64,000 bases of DNA from Raffaelea ambrosiae (lineage: Eukaryota > Ascomycota > Sordariomycetes > Ophiostomatales > Ophiostomataceae): positions 134,074 to 198,073 of the forward strand of contig PCDI01000004.1 of NCBI GenBank assembly GCA_002778195.1. The letters run 5' to 3'. A program made the position numbers and the translations under genes. Of this stretch, positions 1 to 12,628 are shown in pieces (the first letter of the stretch is position 1; every line of letters starts with the position of its first letter). The notes under the pieces were generated by a model that worked only from the letters and a program-made list of their open reading frames with translations, had not been told where the DNA came from and searched no databases.

Positions 1-2725
1 TCGCTCTCCTGTCTCGCTGTCCTGTCTCGCTTTCCTGTCTCTTCCCCGGCTTTTTTTTTCATCCCTTCACGTCATCGAGCCGCTCTGTCCCGGGCACAAA
101 GACCGCAGTCGTCACAAGCTGTCACAACCAGTTGCCTGCCACGAACTGCCACCCAAAACAGAGACAAAGGCCGACACAAAGACAGACAACCGGACAGTCG
201 CCTCAACCTTTGCCGCTGACAAACGGCCGGCTGACGAACGAGCCCTGATAGAGCACTGAACAAGCTCTGTGCCCTGGTGACGACTGCTCCCTCCGCTGTG
301 GAGCAGCTCGTTTCGAACTGACGCTGACATTGCCGCCGACAAGCCCGCGATTTGTGGCAATTGGCAAAGGCACCCCCAGAAAGAAGACGACGTCTCCTTA
401 CATTTGCTCACATTACCGTACAATTTGGCACAGTTTGGCCCGCCCCAGCGCCAATTGTTTCACACTCGGCCAGGAGACGTGTGAGAACCGCCTGGGCGAA
501 GCGTCGGCACGTTTGGCAGTCTTATTCGTATTGGGAAAGCTGGCCGCGTACCGCCCTGAAGACAAAAGCAGGAGGACCACATTTTGGCGCATCTTTTGGC
601 GCATGCTCTCTCGCCCTTATAAAGCACTTAATACTTGCTCACCCGCCTCTTCCCTTTCCCACTGTGCTTGCTGCCACACCTAACTGCTGCGTCACCTCTG
701 CATTCCCGAGTTATTAGCAGCCCGCTACCTTTTGTGATTCTGTTTTTTTTTTTATCCATTCTGAGGCTGCTGTTCCTGTTCTACAAGCACTCCAACACGC
801 AAACACACAAACACACACATCACACAAAGCAACAAGGAACTCCGGAAAACACGAGGAAGTGAAGCCGCGAAACAAGCATAACAGACGGCACAGGTGGATC
901 ATTTGACACCAGCAGGCGGCTCTGCACATTGAGCCTTCGCACTTGACAGGCCCTCCCACGGCACCGTCGGACTTGGTGTTGCATCAGAGGAAAGAAACCG
1001 CAAAGCAAGAACTCCTCCGGCCCATCCGCTAGCAGGTACGCAAACCATACAAGCAGGTGCCCAGACCCGAGCGCAAACAAAAAAAAAAAACAGAAGAGGC
1101 GCAATATTATCTGGGCAAGTCGCGGATTTTTTGGGGGGGCTTCCTGCTTCTTCTTTTTATCTTTTGCTCTCTACTTTTCTTCAAGTTCATACTTTTTGTT
1201 CTATTTTCCCTTCCCAGCATATTTTGTGCCTGCCTTCGTTTTGCCTGGCTCGCCGCTGGCCTTGTTCTGTCTTGCTCTTTCCGCCCCCGACCTCCATGGC
1301 TCTCCAATAGCTGCAAAAGGAAGGAACTTTGCGCAACCACCTTCCACCACCGACCCTAGCAAGCACCAGAACGGGAAGGCACGACAGCCTACAAACCACA
1401 CAACGTTCGCAACAACTACACCGGACTGCAATCCAACCCGATACGGCCCTCTCGATTTCCCGCGCTGTGTCTCCGCTATACGGTTGCGCCCCCGTCTAAT
1501 CTACGATACATTACACCCGCCTCTCAATCAAAAGGCAGCCACGGCACAACCACACTGCCCAGGCACGACCGCCACCGAGACACCACCGATTTGCGACGCC
1601 GTCACGCAGCTGTTTGAGAAAACCGACAACAGAGACCCCAGCCGCCGCAGGGTTACTGACTGCACTGAAGCTGCACAGAAACGGCAAAAACCACGTTCTG
1701 CGTGAGACAAAATCCGGCCAGACCGCGCAAACCTCGAATCTAATTGTGACCGCACCCGAGTCGCTCTTGGATCATCGCCTATCAATTTTTCTGGGTCTTC
1801 TTCCCTTTTGGGCTTTCTCACTTTGCCTCGTCATCAGTGTTTTTTCCTCTTGGGTATCCACACCCCACCCTCCAGAACAAGCTCTCGTCTCTTGGCAGTA
1901 GTGGCTTCTCATTCCTGCCTTGGCCGATCTGAGAGTCGGATCGCTCCTTCTCTGAATTGTCTCTTACGCTTCCTGCGTTTCCCTGTCTTGCTCCGTCCGA
2001 AACACCACTGCGGACAACGCCTCGATCACCGAAGGAGGAAGGAACAGGTTGCCCAACATGGGTCGCAGTCGAGGTTTGTCCCACCCTCCCTTTAACGAAT
2101 TTTATGCCTGTTTTTTTGGTTTTTTGGTTTTTGTTTTTTGTTTCTGTTTTTATTTTTGGTTGGTGTTGCACCCCCCTCTTCCAGCGCTTCTTGCACGCCC
2201 CCCTCCCCCCGGCCCCAACCAGCCCAACCAGTGAAGGGTTTGTTTGGCTAGCCTTTCCCTGCTCGGTAGCCTGCTGGGCGCAGCATAAGACACCTACATC
2301 ATCGACCCGGGCATTAAAGGGGGGAGATTGACACGGAACGCGCGTGCCAGTGACAAAGAGAGCACCCGCAGCCTGCACGCCCGCCAGCCAAGGGCAGGCA
2401 CGACCAACACTGCTCTCCACACTTCATTTTGCACTGTAAAGCGAACGGTCGCCACAGCCAATCACCCTCGCTCCTGCCCTCTTTTCTATTCCGTGCATTC
2501 CAATCCTGGCCTGTTTTTATTTTATTGTCGTTGCGCCTTCCGCTGCTCTTTCCGCCTGTTCTAAGCTGTCATCTTCTTCCGCTCGTATTTGTTTCCCCGA
2601 CTTCGTGTTCTCGCCTTCTTGCCATTCTCACCTCTTCCTCTCCTTTGTCCTTGCATTTCGCCGCCTTTTGCTGACCACCCTTTCGCTTCTCGCTTTGCAC
2701 CGTCCACTCTGCAGTACTTTCGTTT
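1..2725. other. Long CT-rich leader/promoter, no supported gene
   Basis: About 2.7 kb upstream of the CAF120-like start codon. It is pyrimidine-rich with many T and C tracts. Short open frames of up to about 170 codons occur on both strands but have low-complexity composition and no recognisable motif. A CAG|GTACGC donor-like site lies near 1034, so a leader intron is possible. The length suggests a long 5' UTR with upstream AUGs, or a promoter plus the end of an unseen gene to the left. Nothing more can be supported. Confidence 0.5.
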
Positions 2726-5700
2726 ATGTCGCAGCTGTCCGGTGGTGGCTACCGTGACTCTAGATCGCCGACACCGCCCGCACAGGACAACACCACTTCT
2801 GCGACGACCCCTCCTAAGCAGCAACCCCGGGAATATCAAACATCGACAGAGCCCTTCCCAGCTGTCCCCACGTCGCCCGTCCGAGGAGACGGCACCGGGT
2901 TTGCGGCCACCAACGACTCTCCCATGTCCGGCCCCTACGGCCGCACAAGAAGCTCTTCCCGTCCGGTGTCTATGATCCAGACCTGGACGCCGCCCGTCAT
3001 GGATCTTAACGACACCATTCCCGAGCTGCAGCCCATCTTCACCTTTCTGAACAGCCATGCCAACAAGCTGTATCAGGAGGGCTACTTCCTGAAGCTCGAC
3101 GACCAGAACTCACGTGCGTTGCCCCGAGTCCCCTGCTTCCGTTTCTTTTATTGTCTGCGTTTTTCTGCATTGTCGTTGTGTTCTGCTGTGCCTCTGCCTT
3201 GTCTCGATTAGTTTGGGCATGGATCCAGTGGCCTTTATCCGCCTTTGAGCCCCGCGCTGACTCCCTGCAGAGGGCCGCCCCAACCCCGACCGCACATGGA
3301 CCGAGTGTTTTGCCCAGCTGGTTGGCACTGTGCTGTCTCTCTGGGACGCCGCCGAGCTTGACACAGCCGGCGAGGACGGCGAGGTCCTGCCCAAATTCAT
3401 CAACTTGACCGATGCATCAATCAAGATGGTAAGCCTGCATGTACCCTGAAGACTGGAACTGAGACACCGCCAGAGCATCTCGGGCCGGTCTCGGACCCGC
3501 AATAGTCTAGTCCTTTGTTTCTGGACGCTGAATCGAGTCCACGGACTGACCATCTCAGATCGACTCCCTGCCCACCCGCAGCCATGATGAGCAACCCCTG
3601 CAGAACATTCTTAGCGTGTCAACCGCCGGCCGGAACCGCTATCTGCTGCACTTCAACTCCCACCACTCCCTCATCCAGTGGACCTCGAGCATCCGGCTGG
3701 CCATGTTTGAGCAGGCCAGTCTGCAGGAGGCCTACACCGGCGCTCTGATTGCCGGCAAGGGCAAGACTGTCAACAACATCAACCTCATTATGGACCGCGC
3801 TCGCTTTAAGACGGAGGAGTGGGTCCGTGTGCGCTTCGGCGCTGGTGTGCCGTGGCGACGATGCTGGTGTGTCATCACCCCCCCCGACGAGAAGGAGATG
3901 ATGAAGCTGCAGAAGGAAAAGAAGAAGCGCTCGCCCTACGACCGCTCGCACGCGCCAATCCTCAAGGGCGACATCAAGTTCTACGACACCAAGAAGGAGG
4001 GCAAGAAGCAGAAGAAGGCAAAGCCCATCGCTACTCTGACAAATGCATATGCCGCGTATGCCATCTACCCACAGTCCAAGGCGCTCATTGACGCGTCCAC
4101 GCTCCTCAAGATCGAGGGCACCGTCACCATCCACTCCGACCCCCCATCCTCCACCGAGGGCTTTGTCTTCATCATGCCTGAAGTCCACCCAGCCGTGACA
4201 GGATTCGAGATGCTGATGCGCTTCCTCTTCCCTGCCTGGGATACCTTTGGACTGTACGGCCGCCCGGGTCGTCTTGTTGCCAGTGTCCTGGACCCGCGGT
4301 CCCTGATGTTTGCCATGCCCAAGCATCGCCGCTATGGCTACATGGACGTCCTGGACGTTTCCGGCCTTGTCCTGGCCGACGGGAGCTCCTCCTGGACAGA
4401 GCGCGATTGGCGGAAGAAGTTGAAGGAGCTGACAGGCCAGCGGATGGCAGCGATGGACGAAGCTGGCGGGAGCCCCGGCGGCAGCGGTACCAACTCGCGC
4501 CGAAACAGCAAGAGACTGAGCTCCGGCCCACAGTCTGCGAACGCAAACAACCTCTCTTCGGGTGAGAGAATGCCCGTCAGGCCGAAGGTCAACTTTGCCG
4601 ACGATGGTGACTCTGTCCGGGCACCCAAGACCAGAGATCGTACCGACTCGGCTCCTCCCACCGCCGAGCGCCAGCGCCTTCCGTCTTCCATGGCGCAGGC
4701 CGTTGCCATTGCTAACGGACATTCGCGCAATTTCTCTGACACCGGGCTCGACGGCCATCTTCCGCCTACTTCGAACGGCGGCGGCCAAGCTGGAGGATAC
4801 TACCGCGGTCAGTCTCCTTCGCCCCCGATTCGCGGCTACGTTAACGACCTGGCCGCCACTCCGGAGCGCATCAGCTCTGAGGACGAGCTACCGTCTCGTG
4901 TTGGCACGCCTCCTGCCCGGGACCTGCAGGATATGCATCAAAAGCTGCAGGCGCCCGAGCCCGTCTATGCGCCGCCAGCTTTCAACCACGCCCCTTCCTC
5001 CAGACCGCCAGCTGCGCCTTACCACTCCCCCGAGCTGCGGCGAGCCAACAGCCGTCTTTCTACGACGACCCTAGCCCAGCTTGCAAAGGCTGGCGGCGTT
5101 GCTCCTCCCGACTGGTCTCCGACGGATCATGACATCAGACCCAGCAGCCGAGGAAGCAGCCGCTTGAACGGTTCGCGGACTGATCTAACCATCCCAGGAC
5201 CCGTACCAGCTGCAGAGCCGACCATCCCAGATCTGTCTGCAACGCTGGCAAACTCCGCCCCCCGCTCACCGGGGCTGCCTCCGCCGAACATGAGCCTGCC
5301 GATAAAGAGGTCCAAGTCTCCCCTGACCCAGGCCCAAATTGCTCTTGGCCCTTCTCCGGATGTTACGTCGAAGTCTCTCCCCCGGCCTGGCACTGGATCG
5401 TCACAAAACGCAGGCCCCCATTCTCTGGATACAATGCCGCCGCCGTACCAAGAGGCCAATCTTCACCCGTACTCCGCGACACGTACTCCACCGCCTAGTG
5501 GATCGAGAGATGGCCGTTCACCCTCTCCATATTATCAAGGTGATGGCTGGCATACCCCCCCTGAAACTCAAGGTTCTCTCCCTTCCCCCAAGAAGTCCCC
5601 CCAGCCACAGCGTCAGCAGACGCCGTCTCCAAAGGCGGCGCCAGCTATTACAAGTCCAGTGGCCACCGCTGGTGCTGCTGCGACTGCTGCTGCAGTTGCT

Positions 5701-7182
5701 ACCGTTGCTGCTACCGGCGCTCCCTTGGCCCCCCTAAAAACCAAATCCCCTTCCATCCTCCGGAAACCCCTGCCGCCCAGAGCTGACAGCCAACTGAAGC
5801 AGAAGGCCGCTTCTGAGCCCCAGTCGGCTGTTTCCAGCGCCGGGAGTCTCCCAGACTACTACATCGATGAGGATGCCCTCAACAAAGTCCACTACACTGA
5901 TAGCGATGGCCCGCGACAAGAAATTCGCCGCCAGGATACCAAGCGGAGCGAAGCCAGCAGCAAGTACGATGATAATGACACGTCGTCGACGGCAAGCCCG
6001 GATTACGCTAGCACTCACGAGTCAATCAAAACACAGGAGTCTGTGGAACGCCCCCGCGCCGGCGTTCTGAAGACTGTTGGTGACACAAGCCAGCCGCCCT
6101 CGCAACGTCCAGAAGAGTCCTTGGATATCCCTGAAGTCAATTTTGGTCCTACGTATAATCTCGCAGCTCAAAACATCCCCCGCAACAAGACACCAACTCC
6201 CCTGGCCGCTTCTTCTGGTCTACCGATTCGCAAGTCACCACGTGGCGAGCATTTCCGCCAAGACTCCGATGATACCTTGCGTCGCCGAAGTGTGGCCTGG
6301 CAACCTGGATCTGCTGTTGTCGGTGGTACTCCCGGTGGCGACCAACCGTCGACCTCCCTTACTCCTGAACAGTTCGTCATGCAGCGCTTCAGCCAAGCTC
6401 AAGCTACCGCACCTTACGCCCACCAAAGGAACCTCTCCAACAATACACTTACCTCTATGCGAGCGAACACGCCAACACCGACTATGCGGCGGAACTCGAG
6501 TCATGACCTGCTCAGCGCTCCCGTTCTCAGCCACCACCGCACTGGCTCTGCCGGAGCCGCAAGCACTTTGGGACCCTCAGTTGGGGTTATGGCGGGCTCT
6601 GGAAAAGCGGATATGAGCTCACATCTTTCGGCCCGTGAGCAAGAGCACCTTGCTCGTATGACTGGAACCCCGTTGATCAGCATGGCCGGAGGCGGTCGCA
6701 AACAGCAACAGACTGGTGGCCCCGGCCTGGTGGGCGCCATTGCAGCACGGGAACGGGAGAAGCAGCAGATGAAGGAGGGCTTCAGCTCTCAAGCTGTGCA
6801 GCATGCTATCAACCAGCGCCAGCAGTTGCAGTTCCAGCAGCAGCAGCAGCAGCAGGTGCAGATGTACGGCCGGGCTAGCCCTGGGCTTTATGGTGGGTAC
6901 CAGCTGCCTCCCGGCTACGGCCCGCCACAATCTCACCAGCAAACAACCGCTCCTCTTCAGCCTGGCTTTGTGGCCCAGCCTGGCTGGGGAACGTTGCAGG
7001 GTGGACAGCAGGCTTCTTTTATGGGACCTGGTGTTCCTCAGCAGGGAGTACAGGGAGTACAGGGATACGGCACAGGACAGTATGGGGCATCCAGCCCGGA
7101 TGGGATGGGGATTCCTCGCTCAAGAACCCCTAATGCCATGGGCGGCCGCGGCAGCATGATGTACAATGGCCAGGCCTTTTAG
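2726..7182 (+). CDS. CAF120/SKG3-like PH-domain protein
   Basis: Three exons, 2726-3113, 3271-3428 and 3559-7182, give 1389 aa. Splices are CAC|GTGCGT...CTGCAG and ATG|GTAAGC...CTCAG and keep the frame. Residues about 250-455 form a split PH-like domain, ending in a block with FGLYGRPGRL and SLMFAMPKHRRYGYMDV that is typical of the yeast Caf120/Skg3 family. The rest is long, disordered, Ser/Pro-rich sequence with an Ala-rich patch, and a Gln run near residue 1275 followed by a Gly/Gln/Pro-rich tail. In yeast these proteins associate with CCR4-NOT and with sites of polarised growth; that role here is inferred from family only. The start ATG opens a Ser/Pro-rich disordered segment (MSQLSGGGYRDS). 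The family call is fairly secure, the precise function is not. Confidence 0.82.
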
Positions 7183-8197
7183 ACACGTCTATGTGTGTAA
7201 CAGGATGAGTGCATTGGCACAGGACGCCACGTGGCAACTACACAACTTCACATCTCCAAATTGCAAAAGGCCCTTTGTTTTGGCCAACGGAGTTTAGGAT
7301 GGTTACGGATACTTTTAAGCCGATTTTGCTCTTTCTTGCTCCTCCCTCTGCATGATTAGATGAGGTTACGACATTACCCTCTGTGGGAAACAGAAAGCAT
7401 CGAAAGCATTTAGACAAGGATGGAGAGGTCGTTTTGTCGACACCATAGCATGTTCCCTTCTTCGCGATTCATTTTTTTTTCTATTTGAAACTTCTTCTTG
7501 GGTGGCTACGAGAGAAGACTTCTCACCGAAGACCTTGCTCTGAGTGTCATCTGTATAATTATTTTTTATTTTTTATTTTTTATTTTGGGATACAAATTGT
7601 TACTTTGGGACAGCCGCAAGCGGAGTATCGGGTTCACTATAACAAAAAAGAAAGTCTAGATGCTGTATACATCAAAGAGCATGTACCAGTCTCCTTTCCT
7701 TTGTTCACACATTGTAGCTGCTTCCATGAATATTATACCTGTCGCATAATGACCTGTCGCATGATATTTATTGAGCCTTCGTGTTGGTAAACGAATTAAA
7801 TAGCTCCAGTATAAGCTAAATGGTCTAGATACTTGGGATTTCAAAGTATACAATTAGACGTATACAGATGCAGTCCTCATCATTCATGCACTCTTCTTTC
7901 AAGTCGCTGGACTTGGCCTGCCAGGGAGCGGTATATTTTACTTATATTTGCTATGCCCTATTACCTGATTCTTGATATATCGTGCCGCGTCCATCCGTGA
8001 AAATTGCGAGGTATCGTCCGTCAAAAATACAAATGCCCCACCAAAAAGACTTCAAGTAAAAGAGATAAAGGAGTAGATCAAAAAACCCAACATGTGGCAC
8101 GCATCCGCAAACCAACTCTAAAATAAACACGTAGATCGCCCGATCTGTTTCTTACGGTGTATAGCAGGAATCCTGTGCAACGCTATAGTGTCTTTCA
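7183..8197. other. Convergent intergenic 3' region
   Basis: AT-richer spacer between two convergent genes, containing T-rich tracts (e.g. around 7561-7585) and presumably both 3' UTRs and polyadenylation signals. No ORF, RNA gene or repeat stands out. Confidence 0.6.
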
Positions 8198-10102
8198 CTA
8201 CTTTCTGCCGAAGCGATTCACAGGCTTCGGGAACTGCGAGTGGGCGCTGATAGTGGTGGCACCGCTGCCGCCGTTGCTCACCAACCCCGGTGCAGGGGGT
8301 GCCGTTGCGCTGTGCAATTGTCGGTCTGGATGCTGCAACTGCAGCAGTTGCTGCTTCTGCTGCTGCCACCGTGCCAGGATGGCAGCGCGTCTCTGCTCAA
8401 AAACGGCGGACCTACGCCGCTCCTCGTCAATGCGCAGCTTGCGTTCTTCGACGTCTTCGCTCGATTTCAACAAGCACCGCTCCTGCACGGTCGTTTGGGC
8501 TACGCTGCGTTCGGCCCGTAAGCACGCGTCGTCGAGGCGGCGGCTCATATGCTCGTCCATCAGCGCGACGGGCGAAGAGCTGTCCCTCGGCTTGGCCGAT
8601 CCGCCCCAGGTGCAGCGGAAGGTCAGTTCCGTGCGCAGCTTTTCAGGGGCAGACGGGTCGTTGAAATTGTGCCACACAATGACCGAGTCACCGTCGTGTA
8701 GGCGTATCCACTTACGCGAAGGAGTCTTGGCGTTGGACGGGTCGACAGAGGGCAAGTTTGCTCTGTTGATCAGGATGCCGGAGCGTGCTTTGGTGGAGAT
8801 GTAAAAGTAGTGACGCTTAGCGGTCTCGCCCTCAGGATCTAGTCTTGACCAGGGTCGCAGGTCATTCCACGGCTCGGAGCCGCGATCGCCGCCATTCCCT
8901 TTCCCACTGCCGCTCCTCCACACCACAATCTTGAAGGCATACTTGGGCACCTTGACCTCGCTCCTGGGAACATGCACTTGGCTGTTGTCCAGGGCACGGC
9001 CCCATGATGTGAAGGACTGTGTCACAGGCACGGCTATGTTTGGGACGACAGAACCAGCCACCGAGTCCAGGTGGGCCACGACTCCCGGCCCTGAATTCAT
9101 GCCGGCATGGTAAGGTCTGCTGGCGTTGGAGGCCATAACAGGAATAACAATCGGTGCTTGATGGGGTGGACCAGCCGGTTGTGTTTGTGCTTGCTGCGGC
9201 TGCGGTGTCAATGCCAGCTCGCGAGACTGGACGGCGGGCTGTGTCTGGAGCGAGAGAGGCTGACGCGGCATGATGCTCTCCTTCATCATTTCGCCATTGT
9301 TTTCCTTCTCTTCATCGTTGGCGGCCGCCGTCGCCCCTGCTCCAGCCGCAACGGTGTCGGACATGTGGGATGTTGAGCGTGAGCGTGAGCGTGATTCGGA
9401 GCGGGCGGCTTCCGTGGTAGGCGGGAAATGCCTCATGGCGAGATCCCACAACTTTGACCCGCCTTCACAGAACTCTTCGTGCCTCGTCTTGGCCGCGTCC
9501 ACAAAGACACCGTACTGCATCTGTGTCATCTCGGGGTATTGCAGATGCCAAGTGGACTGTTCGCCGCCAACCCAATACACCGACTTCGGCACCGGAAGGT
9601 CTATATCACGTCCCGTTTTTGAGCGGGTGATCGGCTGGACAGCCGCGTACAGTTCTGGATCTGCCAGAGGGTCGTCGTCAGCAGTGTTGTCAACAACAGC
9701 AGCTACAGTCGACACGGCAAGGGGATTGGTAGGCGTCGAGCCTTGGTTGGCATGCACGACAGACTGCATCTGCGTCTCGGACTTGAGTCGTTTGATGGTC
9801 GGTTTGTCCGGGTGTGGACTGCCATCGAACTCGTCGCTTGTATCGAGCGCCGGCTTTCGCTTGCTGCTAGTCAAGTCCGTGGCTGAGAGCTTCAGGTGCG
9901 ATGGTGCGCCAAGTGACTTCATGTTGAGATTGCCCAAGATTGACTCGGCGCCACCCAGGCTCTGTGATTCGACGTCGAAGGTCAGGTTGTTTAGCTCGTC
10001 TACGGAGTGGCTCTCTTCGAAAAAGTTGTTGCCTGACAAGCCCCGGGGAACGCTTGCCCCGCCATTGGCCGACCTGGGTTGGGAAGGCTGTTGCTGGGAT
10101 TT

Positions 10103-10138
<36 letters not shown>

Positions 10139-11376
10139 AGACATTATTGCCTGTTGTTCGAGCCGTCTTTGTTCTGTCGGCGTAAGAAATGTCTCGTCTG
10201 GGTCGAAGCTCGTCGGGGGTGGTCGAGGAGCAGAAAAGTCGTCGGCCTGGTCGTCTTGCGAAGCAAAATCAAGATTCAGCCGATCTTCGGGGATCACGCC
10301 GGAACTGCCAATGGCCGAGACAGCTACTTCTCCAAAGAGTCGCGGCTGTGGCTGCCGGGGACGCAGCCGCTGGGCTTCGTCGTCGTCACTGGACTCGAAG
10401 TTCTCCTTTTCAGAGTCGAGATACTCAAACGCGGGAACCAGACCCTGCATCTGGCTGTCTGCTCCAATCAGGTCGTCCTCGTCGTCCAGGATCTCGTCGT
10501 CGCTCTGTATCGCATCCAGGTGTTGCACCTGCTGGTGTGGCCGAATTGTCCGTTGGTGATCGGTATACCCGTCTGTGATGCTCAGCTGTGATGCGCTCTG
10601 CTCCAGGGCTTCGTCAGAGCTTGAAGCCTGTGGGCTCGACAGAATGGTGCCACCAAGCCAGGGATGGTTTTGCAGGGTTTCGACTGTGGCACGATGCTCG
10701 GGCCGTCTCTGCAGCATATGCGAGAGGAATTCTATGCCCTCGGGAGACACGCCGGCGTTCATCAGTGGGCTAGTATCGAGCGGCTTGGTCATGATCTTGT
10801 GCAGCAGTTCGGTATAGCTGGTTCCCTGCACTGTGGGAAAGGGAGGGCTGCCCGTCAGGCAGTAGAAGAGCACGCCGCCCAGAGACCAAATGTCGATGGC
10901 GTGGTCGTAGCGCTGTCCCGGGGCACGGCGACTTCGCCGATTTCGGCTGCTCCTATGGCCGAACTCGTCGTATTCGCTGTACTCGGTGTAGACTTCAGGG
11001 GCACAGTAAAGCAGGGTGCCGCAGAAGGTGCGCAAGAAGGTCTGCTCGTTGTCGACCATCTTGGACAGGCCAAAGTCGGTGAGCTTGACGGTGAATGGGG
11101 CCTTGGACTCGATCAGGATATTGTCCGGCTTCACGTCGCGGTGTGTGATGTTCTTGTTGTGCAGATAGCCGAGCGCGTCGAGCAGCTGGCGCGCCATGCC
11201 CTTGACGGCCGGTTCGGGCAGGGCACCATAGTCGCTGATATAGGAGCCGAGGTCGCCGCCAGACACGTACTCCATGATGATGATGAACAGACGGTCGTCA
11301 AAATCAAAGTGCTCAATGTAGCTGACGATGTTTGGCTGGTGCATGTTAGAAAGTGGCCAAAGAGCGCTGTGCGAGC

Positions 11377-11407
<31 letters not shown>

Positions 11408-12628
11408 TGGCCACAACTTACATGATTGACGTTTTGCATGATCCGCATCTCATTGTCGACCTTCTGGTCGAGGACGCCATTTTTGATGAACCGTCGTTTG
11501 TCGAGCTCCTTAGCAGCATAGGGCCGTCCATCAAACTTGGCTGTGACCTTGTGAACAGTGGCAAAGGCACCCTTGCCGATCTGGCCGACGCGGTTGTAGC
11601 GGCCGGAGCCATCCCACTCACGCGGCAGCCCCTCGCCGATCGTAGAGGGCACATTGTTGGGTCTGGGCGGCGGCATGCCGTTGTGGCGCTGGCCATTGTT
11701 GTTGCCCTTGCCGTTAGCGACGCCGTTGTTGGCGCCGCCGTTGACGGCATTGCTGGCACCATTCTGGATCGCCTGCTGCCGCTCGCCCTCGGGAGGAAAC
11801 AGATTGACATGGCCAGGCGGGCCGGGGGCGACGTTCTGCTGTCCCTCGATGCTGGCCAGGCTGCGGATATGGTCGATGTAGCGCCTCAGGTTGTGCTGGT
11901 ACGCGCGCTCGTACTCGCCCTCGCGGCGCGGCACACGCACGAGAAAGGCCAGGTCATTGGCGTTGTTCTGCAGCAGGATGGAGATCTTGCTGCCGCTGTG
12001 GAGGGTGCGCTTGTGCGGGACGTCCTCGCGCAGGGACCTGAGCATGACCTCGTCGACAGCGGTGCCGTTGGTGGACTGGTCCTGCAGCATCAGGACGCCG
12101 TACTCGTTGATGAAGATGCGGAAGTGGGTGTTGCTGAGGCGGCGCAGCGAGTCGCTAAAGCAGATGTCGCAGCGGTTGGGGTTGCGGCCAAAGGTGAAGC
12201 CCTGCAGCGGGCTCCGGACGGCGGCAGAGAGGCGCAGCAGAAAAACCGGCCCGGTGCCAGAGTCGGCGGGCAGGCCAAAGTTGCCGGCATAGTCCTCGTA
12301 GGCATAGTCGACATTGACGTTCTCGGCCTCCTCGCGACCAATGACAAAGGGCGAGCCCTCACGGGCCAGGCGCGCAACCTCGGTGCGAGCCTTGGGAGAG
12401 TAGGGGATCAGGAGGCAGATGATGTCGGCGATGTCTTCGTCGGTGAAGCCCGAGTTTTGCTTGCCCAGCCGCCGGGGGTCGAGAACATTCTGGGTAGCTG
12501 GAAGGAGGGGTTAGCAATCCAAAAGAAGAGAGCGGAGCGCAAGAGAACTGGAGAACTGGAGAACAGGAAAACGAGAGAACACGAGCAAGAAAGACGATAC
12601 CTTGCTGGGTGGGCTGGGACTCGTCCAT
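8198..12628 (-). CDS. RAD53/CHK2-family FHA-domain protein kinase
   Basis: Three exons on the minus strand, 12628-12601, 12497-11422 and 11335-8198, give 1413 aa. Exon 1 codes only MDESQPTQQ. Residues about 85-175 form an FHA domain (GFTFGRNPNRCDICF, then RLSNTHFRI and QDQSTNGT). The kinase domain is at about 308-600: glycine loop GKGAFATV, Lys in YAAKEL, catalytic HRDVKPDN, DFGLS, and CAPEV. Then come a disordered region with a Gln run near residue 770 and a C-terminal block at about 1165-1285 (KYAFKIVVW...RKWIRLHDGDSVIVWHN) that looks like a second, divergent FHA-type beta domain. The order resembles DNA-damage checkpoint kinases of the Rad53/Cds1/CHK2 group; filamentous fungi have more than one (PRD-4 and MUS-59 in Neurospora), and I cannot say which this is. 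Intron 2 lies inside the kinase domain and contains a CA repeat. Confidence 0.88.
10106..10137 (-). repeat. (CAG)n trinucleotide run coding poly-Gln
   Basis: The plus strand shows a (GCT/TGC) run that is read on the minus strand as consecutive Gln codons in the linker of the RAD53-like kinase. It is a candidate length-variable tract. Confidence 0.9.
11376..11408. repeat. (TG)n/(CA)n microsatellite inside intron 2 of the kinase gene
   Basis: Alternating GT over about 30 bp, entirely within the 86-bp intron 11336-11421. It sits between the donor (GTAAGT, minus strand) and the branch point CTAAC, and so makes up much of the intron. Confidence 0.9.
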
